A DNA stretch of 64,000 nt from Chryseobacterium sp. CH21 (GCF_004119445.1 NZ_QICI01000019.1:1-64000), one strand, 5' to 3'. Shown: positions 27,646-38,066, counted from the first letter of the stretch. The notes: generated by a model not told the origin, from the letters alone. Made by a program: numbers and translations.

Positions 27646-29856
27646 TTAAAATTCAAAAGTGTAAGAAAGATTGAATGTTCTTCCTCTTCCTTTATAGTTA
27701 AACAATTCCGGAAGTCCGTAAGTAGAATACAATACCTGGGAACGTTTGCTCCATATCGTCTGATAATCTGTATTGAATAGATTCTGGATTCCTAAATTGA
27801 ATTTACCCCAGTGAAATCGGTAACCGATCATCAAATCTGAAGTATTATACCCTTCCACTACATTATTAAGCTCGTCTTTCTGTTTGAAATTCTGCAAAGA
27901 CTGGAATCTGAATGACCAGTTCTGAATATTATATCCGATATAGGTTACCAATTTGGAAGGAGAAGCATTGTAAATCTCTTGTCTTTGCCACTCTCCTTTA
28001 TTATCTACCTCAGATTTGATCAAAAGTCCGCTTGCTCCGAAATAAACCCCATTGTTTAAAGAATAAGAAACCTCAGCTTCGATTCCCATGTTTCTTAATT
28101 TCAAATCATTAACAAGAATCTGGAAAGTTTTCTTATCTACAGCAACGGTTTTATCAGAAGTACTCAAAAATCCGGCAACCTGGGCTCTTAAACCTCCTCT
28201 GTTGATACGGTAACCTACCTCAAACTGATTGGTTTTGATGGCCTGAAGAGGCTGTTCTTTTACATTGATACTGGATACTACATCCCAGTTTGTTCCCACC
28301 AGTTTATATTGGCCGATTCCGTAAAATTTAGCAGGATCGGCCAAACTTGCTCCCTGAGAAAAAGTTCCCCAAACCTGATGCTGCTCATTGAATTTGTATA
28401 ATAAACCTGCATTGGCTAAAGTCACGTTATAAGAACTTTCACCTCCGGGAATTGCGGATGCTGAATTTCCATAGCCCATAGCCATCTGTGTCTGCTGCTC
28501 TGAACCGACAAACTCATCCATTTTTACGTTGATATGCTGATAACGGATTCCTGCATTCAATTGCAGTTTTGGAAGAATATTATATTTTGCCTGAACATAT
28601 CCTGCATAACTCTGTGAATGGTTGGTTGGGTATCTGCCAAGGCTGTATTTTGTTTCATTGATTAAACCTCCGCTAGACATGGTTTTTGCGATATCATAAA
28701 CAGATTGAGTTCCCTCAAATTTTTCAAAATCGAAATCTGCTCCATAAGTCACATTCAATCCTCGCCATGATTTTGATAGTAAAGCTTTAATTCCTGAGTA
28801 ATAGGTATCCTGCTGTGAAGAGGACATATAAGGTATTTTCCCTGTCTGTAAAGTAACATTTCCCGGGAATGGATAAAATCCTAATTTTTCACCACGGGTA
28901 GCCAATTGCACATACAAATCCTGTCCGCCTAAAATTCCGTTTCCATTATATGCTACAGTTGCCATATAACGTTCTGTTCCTACATTTTTATCGGATGAAA
29001 AACCATCTTTCATTTCGAGTAATGAAGGATTTTTTGTAGTAAATGCACTCAGGTTTTGCCCTAAAAATAAACTTCTGTCGCCATTAAATTTAGAATTGTA
29101 ATACTGAACAGAGGCTGTTATTTTATGCTTGTTATTAAACTGATATCCTCCTGTAGCAAGGATGTCAATGGACTGGTTATACTGAAGGTCAGTCTGGGTA
29201 ATATCTGTAAAAAGCTGTTTCTGGTCTGCTCCATAGACCCCGCCATTCTGCTGGTAAGCCACTCCCAGTCTTCCAAAGAACTTATCTCCTTTTGCTGCAA
29301 TAGACTGAGCGGCACGGAAATCATGGTCATCTTTTCCCATAAAACCTGTACGTACCCCCAATTCAGTTTCACCACTGATTCCTTTTTTGGAAGGTGTTTT
29401 GGTAATGATATTGATAATTCCGCCAGTCGCATTACCTCCGTAAATTGAGCTTGCTCCTGAAAGCACTTCAATTCTTTCAATATTAAACGGATCAATGGCA
29501 TCAAGTGGACGGCTTATGGCACGGATACTGTTCAGAGAAACTCCATCAATCATCACAAGTGCAGAACGTCCTCTCATATTCTGTCCGTAATTGGTTCTTC
29601 CCTGTGGACCAATATCCATAGACGGGATCAGAATCGACAACATTTCTTTGATAGGAACTCCGCTTTTAGCCTGTTCCTGGATTTTTTCTTTCTGTACAAC
29701 CCAAACCGTTCCCGGAACTTCTGAGATTTTTGTAGGTTTTCTGGAGGCTACGATCACCACATCTTCAATACCTTTAGAGGCAATAGAATCTTTAACAGTC
29801 TGGGAGATCATCACCCCCGAAACCAAAAGACCTATGAATGCATACTGCTTTTTCAT
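27646..29856 (-). CDS. TonB-dependent siderophore receptor
   Basis: 736 aa outer-membrane receptor. Signal peptide MKKQYAFIGLLVSGVMISQ; TonB-box-like GIEDVVIVASRK; plug domain to about 190 (QNMRGRSALVMIDGVSL, SIYGGNATGGIINIITKTP); 22-strand barrel ending in RTFNLSYTFEF with the terminal Phe expected of BAM substrates. Pairing with a siderophore-interacting reductase points to a ferric siderophore as cargo; which one is unknown. Iron (Fur) control is expected. Confidence 0.92.
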   Translation of the reverse strand: MKKQYAFIGLLVSGVMISQTVKDSIASKGIEDVVIVASRKPTKISEVPGTVWVVQKEKIQEQAKSGVPIKEMLSILIPSMDIGPQGRTNYGQNMRGRSALVMIDGVSLNSIRAISRPLDAIDPFNIERIEVLSGASSIYGGNATGGIINIITKTPSKKGISGETELGVRTGFMGKDDHDFRAAQSIAAKGDKFFGRLGVAYQQNGGVYGADQKQLFTDITQTDLQYNQSIDILATGGYQFNNKHKITASVQYYNSKFNGDRSLFLGQNLSAFTTKNPSLLEMKDGFSSDKNVGTERYMATVAYNGNGILGGQDLYVQLATRGEKLGFYPFPGNVTLQTGKIPYMSSSQQDTYYSGIKALLSKSWRGLNVTYGADFDFEKFEGTQSVYDIAKTMSSGGLINETKYSLGRYPTNHSQSYAGYVQAKYNILPKLQLNAGIRYQHINVKMDEFVGSEQQTQMAMGYGNSASAIPGGESSYNVTLANAGLLYKFNEQHQVWGTFSQGASLADPAKFYGIGQYKLVGTNWDVVSSINVKEQPLQAIKTNQFEVGYRINRGGLRAQVAGFLSTSDKTVAVDKKTFQILVNDLKLRNMGIEAEVSYSLNNGVYFGASGLLIKSEVDNKGEWQRQEIYNASPSKLVTYIGYNIQNWSFRFQSLQNFKQKDELNNVVEGYNTSDLMIGYRFHWGKFNLGIQNLFNTDYQTIWSKRSQVLYSTYGLPELFNYKGRGRTFNLSYTFEF

Positions 29857-29885
29857 TCTTTCTACTTCAAAGTTTTATAATCTCA

Positions 29886-29893
29886 CAAAGATA
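29886..29893 (-). promoter_or_regulatory. -7 element of the TonB receptor gene (TATCTTTG), possible Fur overlap
   Basis: Perfect TAnnTTTG on the minus strand 30 bp upstream of the ATG. The adjoining sequence AAATAACAATTATC has AT-rich half-site character loosely like a Fur box; that part is speculative. Confidence 0.45.
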
Positions 29894-29949
29894 ATTGTTA
29901 TTTAGAAAGAATAAAAATAACAAAATATGAGATTTTTCCTTTTTCATAA

Positions 29950-30147
29950 AAAAATGGAAGCTGGAAGAGAGGAGCTGGAAGTTATTGACGATCTGTAATC
30001 AATACAAGTTATAATAAATTCTTTTGGAGTAAAGGTTTGAAATAAAACAAATAGCTATAAACCGTCTTTCATTACTTCCTTCTTCCAGCATCCGGCTTCC
30101 TTCGTTAAAAAACGTAAAATCCCGACCCAACGAAGGACCAGGATTTT
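29950..30147. repeat. GGAAGCTGGAAG-type repeats and a terminator-like hairpin
   Basis: The 315-bp gap 29857-30171 holds GGAAGCTGGAAGAGAGGAGC near 29955 and the complementary-style CTTCCTTCTTCCAGCATCCG near 30075. AAAATCC (30116-30122) and GGATTTT (30141-30147) then form an imperfect hairpin that may terminate the efflux operon (minus strand). No gene is seen. Confidence 0.45.
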
Positions 30148-30171
30148 ACTAGTGAAAAACAAGGTATTTTT

Positions 30172-31763
30172 TTATACCGCAGGGCCTGCTGCGTCTTTTA
30201 TTTCTTCTAATAATTTTTTTCTTTCACGAAGCCTTCTTCTCGCGATGACCGATTTCCCTCCAAGAACTCTCACAAATCTGAAATACTGAAAACGTTTTGC
30301 TCCGAAATGATGGGTCACAACATAAATTAACACAGCAAAACCTACTAAAATAATATATCCGAATATCTTTTTGGTGGCTATGATAATGGCATTAAGCTGA
30401 ATCGCTTTCATATTAGCCGCAACATTTTGAGGAGTAACAGTCATTCCATCCATATAAACGGCAAGGTCACCTATTGCTGTAACTTGGAAACGGTATTGAA
30501 ACCACGAGTACAATGTTGAAAAAATTCCTACAGCAAGGAATGTTCTCCAAACCAATACAAGCCCGATGGCGGCAAGCATTTCATCCATTTCAAGCTTATC
30601 CAGTGTATAAAACCATACAGAGATAAACAGTGAACACATTCCGTAGCCTTTTAAAAACATAGGCAGATACCAGTTGTCATAACTGAATTCCAAAACCATA
30701 GAAAAGTACATGATAATGGCATATCCAATCATAGCTGCAAAACCAGAAAAAATATACATTTTCAAAGGTTTTTCTTTTTTGAACCAGAAAATGGCTATGA
30801 TTCCTGCTAAAATAATTCCGGGGATCATCAATAAGCTTAGTCTGGTATTGGTCAATTGATCATATCCTAATACCCCAACTGCAAAGGTATTCTGAATAGA
30901 AGCTGTTCCTAAAAACATTCCCAGCCAAAAAAGCATAAACAGACCGTGCTGTACATTATTTTTTTGAAAATTTTGAATGAAAGATATGGTCTTTTTAAAG
31001 TTAACTGACGGATAGAAAGCAGTGCAAAACTCACAAAAGCGGCAATACTTGCATTCATAATATTCTTCGAATTGAACCAGTCCTGTTGTCTCCCAAATGA
31101 ATACACATACGCAGAGAACATGAATGTTGAGATGAAAAGCAAAATACTCAACCAGTCAATATAATGCAGAGGAACTTTTAACGCAAAATATTTATTGTGC
31201 ATAAAAATCCAGTGTATTAAAGCTAAAATAAAGCATAAAACGGCTGTGAACAGATAAAACTGCTGCCAGTTGTACATAAGAGCAAACTCTGCTGCATAAT
31301 AGGTCGCGACCTGATTCATTACCAAAACGAAGGTATAGAATGCTCCGTAAAACATCCCACGATTTCCAATCATCACCATTAGTGGAAGGAATAGCTCTAT
31401 AGTGACCATCATTTTCATAAAACCGATCAGCAGAGAAGTAAATATGAAAACCATCGGTTGTAAAGTAGTCCCGTTTATGTAGCTGAGCAATCCTAAAAGT
31501 ACAAGAAGTAAAACCAGTTTATCCCTTACTTTGAATCTCATTTTAATTCTGATAACAACAGGCATACAGGCTCCCATACCAATGGTAGTCGCGTAGTTAG
31601 CCCACATAAAATATTCTGTCATGGCACCGGTACCACCTACCAGAGAACTGATATTTCCCGTATACACCCCACCGATAGGCATTACTACAGCAAGCAGTAA
31701 TACAATCAGCAGCAGCTGTACGGGTTTGGGTACCCAATCGCTATATAATCCTTTGTTGTACAT
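30172..31763 (-). pseudogene. DHA2/EmrB-like MFS drug efflux transporter (frameshifted as assembled)
   Basis: Two frames cover one protein of about 530 aa with 14 hydrophobic segments, the usual DHA2 size. The first (31763-30909) ends correctly until SFKIFKK. The second (to 30172) resumes NNVQHGLFMLFWLGMFLG. Adding one A to the A7 run (complement of 30959-30965) fuses them exactly. The inner-membrane pump of a tripartite system, it lies 109 bp after the HlyD adaptor. The C-terminus is Arg/Lys-rich (RRRLRERKKLL). Confidence 0.8.
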
Positions 31764-31784
31764 GTTTTTTTAGGTAATAGATTT

Positions 31785-31872
31785 CAGATTTCAGATATCA
31801 GATGACAGACTTTCAACATTCAACCTTAGCCTTCCACAAGCATAATGTCTGGAATCTGATATCTTCCATCTT
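31785..31872. repeat. Degenerate ATTTCAGATATCAGA repeat
   Basis: AGATTTCAGATTTCAGATATC, then GTCTGGAATCTGATATC. It is of the same family as 5908-5982 and lies between the adaptor and pump genes of the efflux operon. Confidence 0.5.
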
Positions 31873-32991
31873 TTAGTCTTTATTAATATTCACATTCATG
31901 TTCATTCCGGCACTCAGTTTATCCAGATCTTCTTTCTTGTTGGAAGCTGTAAATTCGATTCTCACCGGAATTCTCTGCTGTACTTTAATGAAGTTTCCGG
32001 TAGAGTTATCAGTAGGTACATTTGAATACCTTGATCCGGTAGCTGCAGAAACTGCTGTGACTACTCCTTCGAATTTTTTACCTCCTAAAGCATCGGCTGT
32101 CATGGTCATTTTTTCTCCCTGCTTAATATTCGGCATCTGGCTTTCAAGGAAATTGGCAGTTACCCATTTCTGACCATTTAAAACAATGGTTGCCACCTGT
32201 TGTCCCGGTTGGATCAGCTGACCTTCAGTAATTGTTCTTCTTCCCATTACTCCATCATAAGGCGCCGTAATAACAGTATATGAAAGATTGATCCTTGCCA
32301 TATCCAGAGCTGATTTTGTTCTTTTAATTTCTGCGTCATTAATTCCCAATCTGCTTTTCACTTCAGTTGTGGAAAGGTTAGCGGATTGCTTTTGATTCAC
32401 CAGCGTTTCATAAGCGGCCTTTTGGGCATCATATTCTGTCTTTACCTGATCATACTGCTGTCTTGTGACTGCTTCGGCTGATAAAAGATTTTTGTATCTA
32501 TTTAAATTCTGCTCAGCATTCCATAATCTCGCTTTTGCTCCTGCAATATTAGACTGCATAACGTTGATATTGTTGGAAACCGTGTTTACAGAAGAACTTG
32601 TTGCTGTTTTTTGAGCCATTGCATTCTGATAAGCTGCTTCTGCCTGCCCCAACTGGGTAAGAATTTCACGTTCGTCAAGGATTACCAGTGTATCTCCTTT
32701 TTTTACATGTTGATGTTCAATGAACTTAATTTCTTTGATATAAGCAGAGACTCTCGTATTGATTGGGTTGATAAATTCTTCTACCTGCGCTGCTTCCGTA
32801 TAGGTTTTGCTTCCGATGTGGAAATATTCACGGATTAACCAGAATAGCCCGAATCCGATCACCAGAAAAACGATGATGTTGGAAATGATGGCTCTGATTT
32901 TATTCGTTTTATTTTTCTTTTTTTTATTTTCTACAGCAGATGCTGCCGGAGTTGGTGTTGTATTTTGAGTAGTTTGTTCCTTGTTTTCCAT
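31873..32991 (-). CDS. HlyD/EmrA-family periplasmic adaptor
   Basis: 372 aa. A Lys-rich cytoplasmic N-terminus (ENKKKKNKTNK) is followed by one membrane helix (IISNIIVFLVIGFGLFWLI), a biotinyl-lipoyl-like half (VEEFINPINTRVSAYIKEIKF, VKKGDTLVILD), a long coiled-coil hairpin (about 110-230), the second lipoyl half (APYDGVMGRRTITEGQLIQPGQ) and a beta-barrel. It bridges the DHA2 pump and TolC-like channel. It lies 22 bp after the TolC gene stop. Confidence 0.9.
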   Translation of the reverse strand: MENKEQTTQNTTPTPAASAVENKKKKNKTNKIRAIISNIIVFLVIGFGLFWLIREYFHIGSKTYTEAAQVEEFINPINTRVSAYIKEIKFIEHQHVKKGDTLVILDEREILTQLGQAEAAYQNAMAQKTATSSSVNTVSNNINVMQSNIAGAKARLWNAEQNLNRYKNLLSAEAVTRQQYDQVKTEYDAQKAAYETLVNQKQSANLSTTEVKSRLGINDAEIKRTKSALDMARINLSYTVITAPYDGVMGRRTITEGQLIQPGQQVATIVLNGQKWVTANFLESQMPNIKQGEKMTMTADALGGKKFEGVVTAVSAATGSRYSNVPTDNSTGNFIKVQQRIPVRIEFTASNKKEDLDKLSAGMNMNVNINKD

Positions 32992-33013
32992 TGTTGATTT
33001 TCAGTTTTAAAAA

Positions 33014-34323
33014 TTAAAGTGTCCCTGTAGATTTCAAAAGGTTGTAGTACTGATACAGAACATTGATTTCTGCATTCGCATAATCCAGTTCTGACTGTAG
33101 TTTTTGGTTCTGCGCATCAATCATTTCTGCCTGCACAGCCAGCTGATTCAGATACTTGGCTTCTGTAATCTTGTAGTTTTCTTCCGCCAGTCTTTTTGAA
33201 TCATTCAGAATATCAGCCTGCTGAATCGCTTCCTGATATTTTGTATAGGCAGCATTTACTCCCATATCTACATTCTGCTGTGTCAGGGTCATCACATCAT
33301 TCGCCTGATTTTTTTGCAGCTCACCTAATTTTACTTTTTCCTTCGTTTTATAAAGGGTATCTATATTATAACTCAAAGAAACTCCTGTCTGCCATCCTCC
33401 TGAATACATATCCAAAACAGGATTTCTGGTCGTGATCGGTCTTTGCAGTGTATATCCGCCAAATCCAGCCAGCGTAGGTGCATTATCGGTTTTTATAATC
33501 TCAATATTCTTATCTGCCACCGCAATATTTTTTTGAGCCGATTTCAGTAAAGGATTACTTTCGTGGGCAAGATCAGTATAATAATCCATGCTTATTCCGG
33601 ATTCTTTATTCTCTAAACTTTCTGTAGGAACAATCTCCGTGTCAGAAGATAAACCTAAAGCAATATTCAGATTATAATTAAGGATTTTCTTATTGTTGGT
33701 AAGCGTAAGAATTCCCTGCTCCAGATTTTTGATGGCCAATTCTCCACGAATCACTTCATTTCGGGTCACCATTCCCTGCTGATAGAATTTCTGGATATTT
33801 TTCAGACGTTCCTGAGCCAGTTTTTTGTTATTCTGAAAAACTTCTTCCTGATTGATAATTTTATAGACATCCAGATAATTGGAAATCACTAAAAATTTCA
33901 CATCCTGCTTATTTTTCTCTAAATCCAGTTCGGAAAGCTGTTCACGAAGCCCCGCCATTTCAATAGATTTATTTACCAATCCTCCTTTGAAGATCAGCTG
34001 TGTTGCCTGTACTGCATACGAACTTCCATAATGCGGCATCGGAACATTTGTAGAATTCGAAAAGTCTTTGTCGATAGCAACAGCATCTCCTAAATAGAAC
34101 TGACTTGTGGAAGCTGTGATCGTTGGAAGTTTCTGAAGCTTAACAACATTCGTATTTTGTTTTGCAATACCAATGTTTTGGGCAGAAACCTTGAGCTGCT
34201 GGTGATTCTGAACAGCGAGTTCCGCTACCTCACCTGCGGTCATCTGCTTGATCTGTTGTGAAAAAACAGCGCAGGAAAGACCGCTATCAGAACTGATAGT
34301 GCTGTTTTTACTTGTTTTGTCAT
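33014..34323 (-). CDS. TolC-family outer-membrane efflux protein (frameshift in signal peptide as assembled)
   Basis: The continuous frame starts at 34243 without a signal peptide. Just upstream, the ATG at 34323 encodes MTKQVKTALSVLIAVFPALFF in another frame. Adding one T to the T6 run (complement of 34261-34266) gives ALFFSQQIKQMTAGEVAELA, a normal signal peptide and full protein of about 436 aa. It has two OEP repeats with long helices (LDLEKNKQDVKFLVISNYLDVYK; TQQNVDMGVNAAYTKYQEA). It is the first gene of the TolC-HlyD-DHA2 operon. Confidence 0.87.
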
Positions 34324-34412
34324 TTTACCTTGTTTTACAGATGCAAAGTTAGGTCAACAACAAAATCAATCAAATGTTTGATTTTTGGAAAAAGATGTTC
34401 AAATGTAATATT

Positions 34413-35258
34413 TTAGTTTTCAAACTGATGTCTGTACTGTGTAGGACTTACCTCCAGATGTTTCTTAAAAAAGTGAGAAAACGAGTATTGATCGCTGAAT
34501 CCGAGAATAGAAGAAACCTCCGAAACCGGTTTATTGGAAGAGTTTAAGAGTACTTTTGCTTCATTAATCACAATTAAAGCAATGATCTGACTTGCAGACT
34601 TACCTGTAATGCTCTTCACAACAGAAGAAAGATGTCTGGTTGTAATGGATTGCCGCTCGGCATAGAACTCAACAGTTCTCTCCATAAGATGATGCTCTGC
34701 AATATCGGTAAGAAATACAAATACAATTTCTTCCTGTCTGGACATCTGATTCATAGAGCTGTTATCTTCCTTGGAAATAATTCCCGCCATCTGATAACAG
34801 AAAACAGAGAAAAGATGCTCTACCATTTCTTTTTTATAAAGCATTTCCGTCTCAGAATCCAGAATATATTTCAGAAAATTGACACTTTTCCAGACGACTT
34901 CCATTTCTTCTTCTGGAAAAGGAACTCCTTTATTCATCTGCTGTCTGAAATAACGGTAAGTAATCAGGCGGTTAAATTTCAATGATAAAGCAGAGATAAA
35001 TTCTCTTTTATAAGAAACCATCCTGGATTGAAAATCATCTGTCACAGATACTACTTCATAAATAGTTTGGGGGTCAGTAACCATAAACATATTGGCAGAA
35101 ACCTCCAAATCACTGAAGTGCTGGCGAAGTTTTATAGTTCCTGATTTAATAAAAATAAATGCCGGGTTTTCGGGACGGAAAGGTTTATCTACAGCGATTC
35201 TCTCGAAAATATTACGTTCCGTAAAAATATCAACGCCAAATTTTTCCAGGGGAGACAT
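34413..35258 (-). CDS. AraC-family transcriptional regulator
   Basis: 281 aa. An N-terminal cupin-like sensing domain (about 1-150) precedes a C-terminal AraC double helix-turn-helix (about 185-281; VSEVSSILGFSDQYSFSHFFKKHLEVSPTQYR is recognisable in pieces, with the usual GFSDQYSFSHFFKK recognition region). It lies 89 bp upstream of the efflux operon on the same strand, and so is likely its regulator. The inducer is unknown. Confidence 0.88.
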   Translation of the reverse strand: MSPLEKFGVDIFTERNIFERIAVDKPFRPENPAFIFIKSGTIKLRQHFSDLEVSANMFMVTDPQTIYEVVSVTDDFQSRMVSYKREFISALSLKFNRLITYRYFRQQMNKGVPFPEEEMEVVWKSVNFLKYILDSETEMLYKKEMVEHLFSVFCYQMAGIISKEDNSSMNQMSRQEEIVFVFLTDIAEHHLMERTVEFYAERQSITTRHLSSVVKSITGKSASQIIALIVINEAKVLLNSSNKPVSEVSSILGFSDQYSFSHFFKKHLEVSPTQYRHQFEN

Positions 35259-35332
35259 AAGACAAATGTAAGCAATCTTACCAGTGATTACAAAATTTTA
35301 TTATTTTAGCATTAATCCAATTTCCATTCAGC

Positions 35333-35806
35333 ATGAGAAAGGTTGATCTATTATTTGCCGAATACAGTAAAAGCCATAGAAACGCGACCAACAAGTTCAT
35401 TCACTGGATTTGTGTGCCCTTAATTTTCTGGACAATTCTAGGCTTTACTTCCCTTATTCCCTCCCCACATTTCTGTGCTTCCTATTTCGGATGTGCCAGT
35501 ATCATAAGTATTGTGGTGATTATTCTGATCACACTGTTCTATATAAGACTCTCTTTTCTGATCGCTATCATGATGATTGTGATCATGCTTGTTATGGAGC
35601 ATTTCATCTACGTTACCAATATCAGTATGGGAAGACAATCATGGATGGTTTATCTTTCTGTATTCATCATCACCTGGATTTTCCAGTTTATTGGTCATAA
35701 AATTGAAGGAAAAAAGCCAACTTTCCTTAAAGATCTACAGTTTCTACTCATTGGACCGATATGGCTTTTAGGCTTTATTCTGAAAAAGGTAGGGATCAAA
35801 TATTAA
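35333..35806 (+). CDS. Mpo1-like (DUF962) membrane protein
   Basis: 157 aa with about four hydrophobic segments. The family signature is N-terminal YSKSHRNATNKFIHWICVPL and C-terminal FIGHKIEGKKPTFLKDLQFLLIGP. The conserved His residues fit the iron-binding site of yeast Mpo1, a 2-hydroxy fatty acid dioxygenase; the bacterial function is inferred. Its stop codon overlaps that of the convergent DUF2891 gene (shared TTAA at 35803-35806). Confidence 0.85.
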   Translation: MRKVDLLFAEYSKSHRNATNKFIHWICVPLIFWTILGFTSLIPSPHFCASYFGCASIISIVVIILITLFYIRLSFLIAIMMIVIMLVMEHFIYVTNISMGRQSWMVYLSVFIITWIFQFIGHKIEGKKPTFLKDLQFLLIGPIWLLGFILKKVGIKY

Positions 35807-36870
35807 TCTTCTAAAGCATATACTGCAAAACTGGCCAGCCAGTGATCTCCGCCATAATTTCCTTGGAAAAGCAATGGTAATCCATTATTTAAAAATACAT
35901 CTGCTGTTTTTCTGAAATCTTTTTTCAATGGATGATTGGCAGGAAGTGCATTGGAAATTCCTTTCATACACCATGCTTTAGAAAAAGACAATCCTACAAG
36001 ATGAACCGTCTGATAGTCACTCAGATCACTCACCACAGGGATTTTTTCAACATTTTCTAAACTTCTTTTTTCATAGAAAGCATTCAGCCATTGTACAAAT
36101 TCTTTTTGAGGAAGAACTCTGCGCATCAGATCTGCAATTTCTAAACTTGGAGAAAAGAAATCTGATCCGTCCGGTTCCAGATAAGCAGGTGTTTTCTGAT
36201 CTTTTAAGAAAAAGTATTTTGCCTTTTCCATCAGCTGGTTTTCAAACTCTTTATCTTTATTGGCTCTTGCCCAGTCTATAGCAAACGCCATGGCAAATGC
36301 AGTATTGGGATGAACTCCTGTTCTGTTGGGATACGTTTGTTTTGGAAGGTAGGTTTTCCAGGATTTCAGGATCTGGTCTGTAAGAGGTTTCAGATTTTGG
36401 TGCCATATTTTGGCTTTCGGATGATCCCAATTAGTCAATTCTTCATCCAGCTTTAAGATCCATGCCCATCCATAGGTTCTTTCAAAAGTTCCTGTTAACT
36501 GATATTTTGTAAAATAATCCGCTTCTGTCTGCAGTTTTTCTTTTTGAAATGATTCATCCAGAATTTTCTCAATCTCTTTAGCATTAGACAGATCAGGTTT
36601 TGTTTTCAAAAGTCTTGTAAGCATCCAATGTCCATGAACAGAGCTATGCCAGTCAAAACATCCATAAAAACTAGGGTGAAGATCTTTGGGAGTCAAAGGA
36701 ACTTCACCGGCATTATTGATGATATGAGCTGTTTTATTCGGATATTCCTGATTGATACAGTGAAGAGGTTTGTCGGACAATTTCATTGCCATTTCGTCTG
36801 TAAGTTTCGGGGCTTCCTGGGCATACATCAGAAATGGAGAAAACGCAAATGCTAAAAGACTTTTTTTCAT
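35803..36870 (-). CDS. DUF2891 family secreted protein
   Basis: 355 aa with a signal peptide (MKKSLLAFAFSPFLMYAQ). It is rich in Trp/His and resembles an alpha-alpha barrel: HPSFYGCFDWHSSVHGHWML near the N-terminus, TGTFERTYGWAWILKLDEEL, YPNRTGVHPNTAFAM, and YLEPDGSDFFSPSLEIADLM. These are the DUF2891 signatures. The buried acidic and aromatic residues suggest a glycan-active barrel, but no activity is established. It converges on the Mpo1-like gene. Confidence 0.83.
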   Translation of the reverse strand: MKKSLLAFAFSPFLMYAQEAPKLTDEMAMKLSDKPLHCINQEYPNKTAHIINNAGEVPLTPKDLHPSFYGCFDWHSSVHGHWMLTRLLKTKPDLSNAKEIEKILDESFQKEKLQTEADYFTKYQLTGTFERTYGWAWILKLDEELTNWDHPKAKIWHQNLKPLTDQILKSWKTYLPKQTYPNRTGVHPNTAFAMAFAIDWARANKDKEFENQLMEKAKYFFLKDQKTPAYLEPDGSDFFSPSLEIADLMRRVLPQKEFVQWLNAFYEKRSLENVEKIPVVSDLSDYQTVHLVGLSFSKAWCMKGISNALPANHPLKKDFRKTADVFLNNGLPLLFQGNYGGDHWLASFAVYALED

Positions 36871-37037
36871 GAATTAAAAATAGAAATAATTTACCAGTCT
36901 CAGCAATTTTTGAGGTGGGTTTTACAGCTATTTCCTCTACTTATTAAAACATTTTTCCGTATTTAAATTTTAAACAATCTTATAAACGCATTTTTGAGCA
37001 CACTTTTTGATCACATCCATAAAAAACTAATTAACCC

Positions 37038-37931
37038 ATGAAAAAAATTATTTTTCTATTATCAAGTCTTATTTTAATCAACTGTAACAAATCAGGCGGT
37101 GAAAAACAGGAAGTGAAAGCTGACCTGATGGAAGTTATAACCGAAGATAAAACACCTTCTTCTGCAGCGGCACCTTTACCTCCACCCGCTTTTGTTTCTG
37201 AAAAACTGGCTTCTGATGAGAACGGAACCAACAAAGATGTTTATCCCCCAAAGAAAACTGATACAATCTCCAAAAAAATCATTAAAAACGGAGATATGAA
37301 GATTCAGGTGGGTGATATTAAAAAGACACAGAATCAGGTCAATGAGATCATCAAAAAAAACAATGCTTATATCCAGAAAGAAGAGTTCCAAAATACGGAT
37401 ATGGATGATAATCTTACTCTGATCATCCGGGTGCCTCATAAAAATTTTGATGCATTGATCAACTCCTTTTCGAATGGTGTAGGAACTGTTTTGTCTAAAA
37501 ACATTTCATCTAATGATGTTACAGAAGAATATACCGATATCGCCATAAAGCTGGCCAACAAAAAGATATATCTTGAAAAATACCGTGACATGCTTAAAAG
37601 TGCTGCTACCACAAAGGATATGCTGGAAATTCAGGAAAATATCCGCGAACTGGAAGATGAGATAGATGTGGCTGAGGGCAGACTTCGTTTTATTGATGAC
37701 CGAGTGAATTACAGTACTCTGAATTTAAACTTATACAAAGAGAAAGCAAGAAGCTCTACCACCTCAAAAATTGGTTTTGGAAGCCGTTTTATGGATTCTC
37801 TGACGGAAGGCTGGAACAGTTTTGTAAGCCTTCTTCTGGGATTGGTTTCGTTATGGCCTTTCTTTTTGCTGATTCCTGTTATTATTGTTCTTTGGAGAAA
37901 ATGGAAATCGAAGAAGAAAGATCAGAATTAA
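37038..37931 (+). CDS. DUF4349 family lipoprotein
   Basis: 297 aa. Lipobox SLILINC (Cys about 17), a Pro/Ala linker, then the DUF4349 domain (about 80-245): KIIKNGDMKIQVGDIKKTQNQV, a central coiled coil (ELEDEIDVAEGRLRFIDDRVNYSTLNL) and one C-terminal membrane helix (LLLGLVSLWPFFLLIPVIIVL) with a basic tail. It is probably anchored at both ends in the envelope. Function is unknown. A strong terminator follows 9 bp after the stop. Confidence 0.85.
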   Translation: MKKIIFLLSSLILINCNKSGGEKQEVKADLMEVITEDKTPSSAAAPLPPPAFVSEKLASDENGTNKDVYPPKKTDTISKKIIKNGDMKIQVGDIKKTQNQVNEIIKKNNAYIQKEEFQNTDMDDNLTLIIRVPHKNFDALINSFSNGVGTVLSKNISSNDVTEEYTDIAIKLANKKIYLEKYRDMLKSAATTKDMLEIQENIRELEDEIDVAEGRLRFIDDRVNYSTLNLNLYKEKARSSTTSKIGFGSRFMDSLTEGWNSFVSLLLGLVSLWPFFLLIPVIIVLWRKWKSKKKDQN

Positions 37932-37939
37932 TTTATTAA

Positions 37940-37970
37940 AAATCCGGGCATCTTCGATGCCCGGATTTCT
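37940..37970 (+). terminator. Rho-independent terminator of the DUF4349 gene (bidirectional)
   Basis: AAATCCGGGCATC and GATGCCCGGATTT, perfect 13-bp stem with a TTC loop. It is T-rich downstream and A-rich upstream, so it can serve both strands (the LPMO gene ends at 38067 on the other). Confidence 0.85.
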
Positions 37971-38066
37971 ACTGCATTATCAACAATTTATCCTGTTTCC
38001 AGTACTTGTTTACAATCAATAACAATGCAATAGTCTTGTTAACAGCTGTTAAATATTTTTGAAAAT

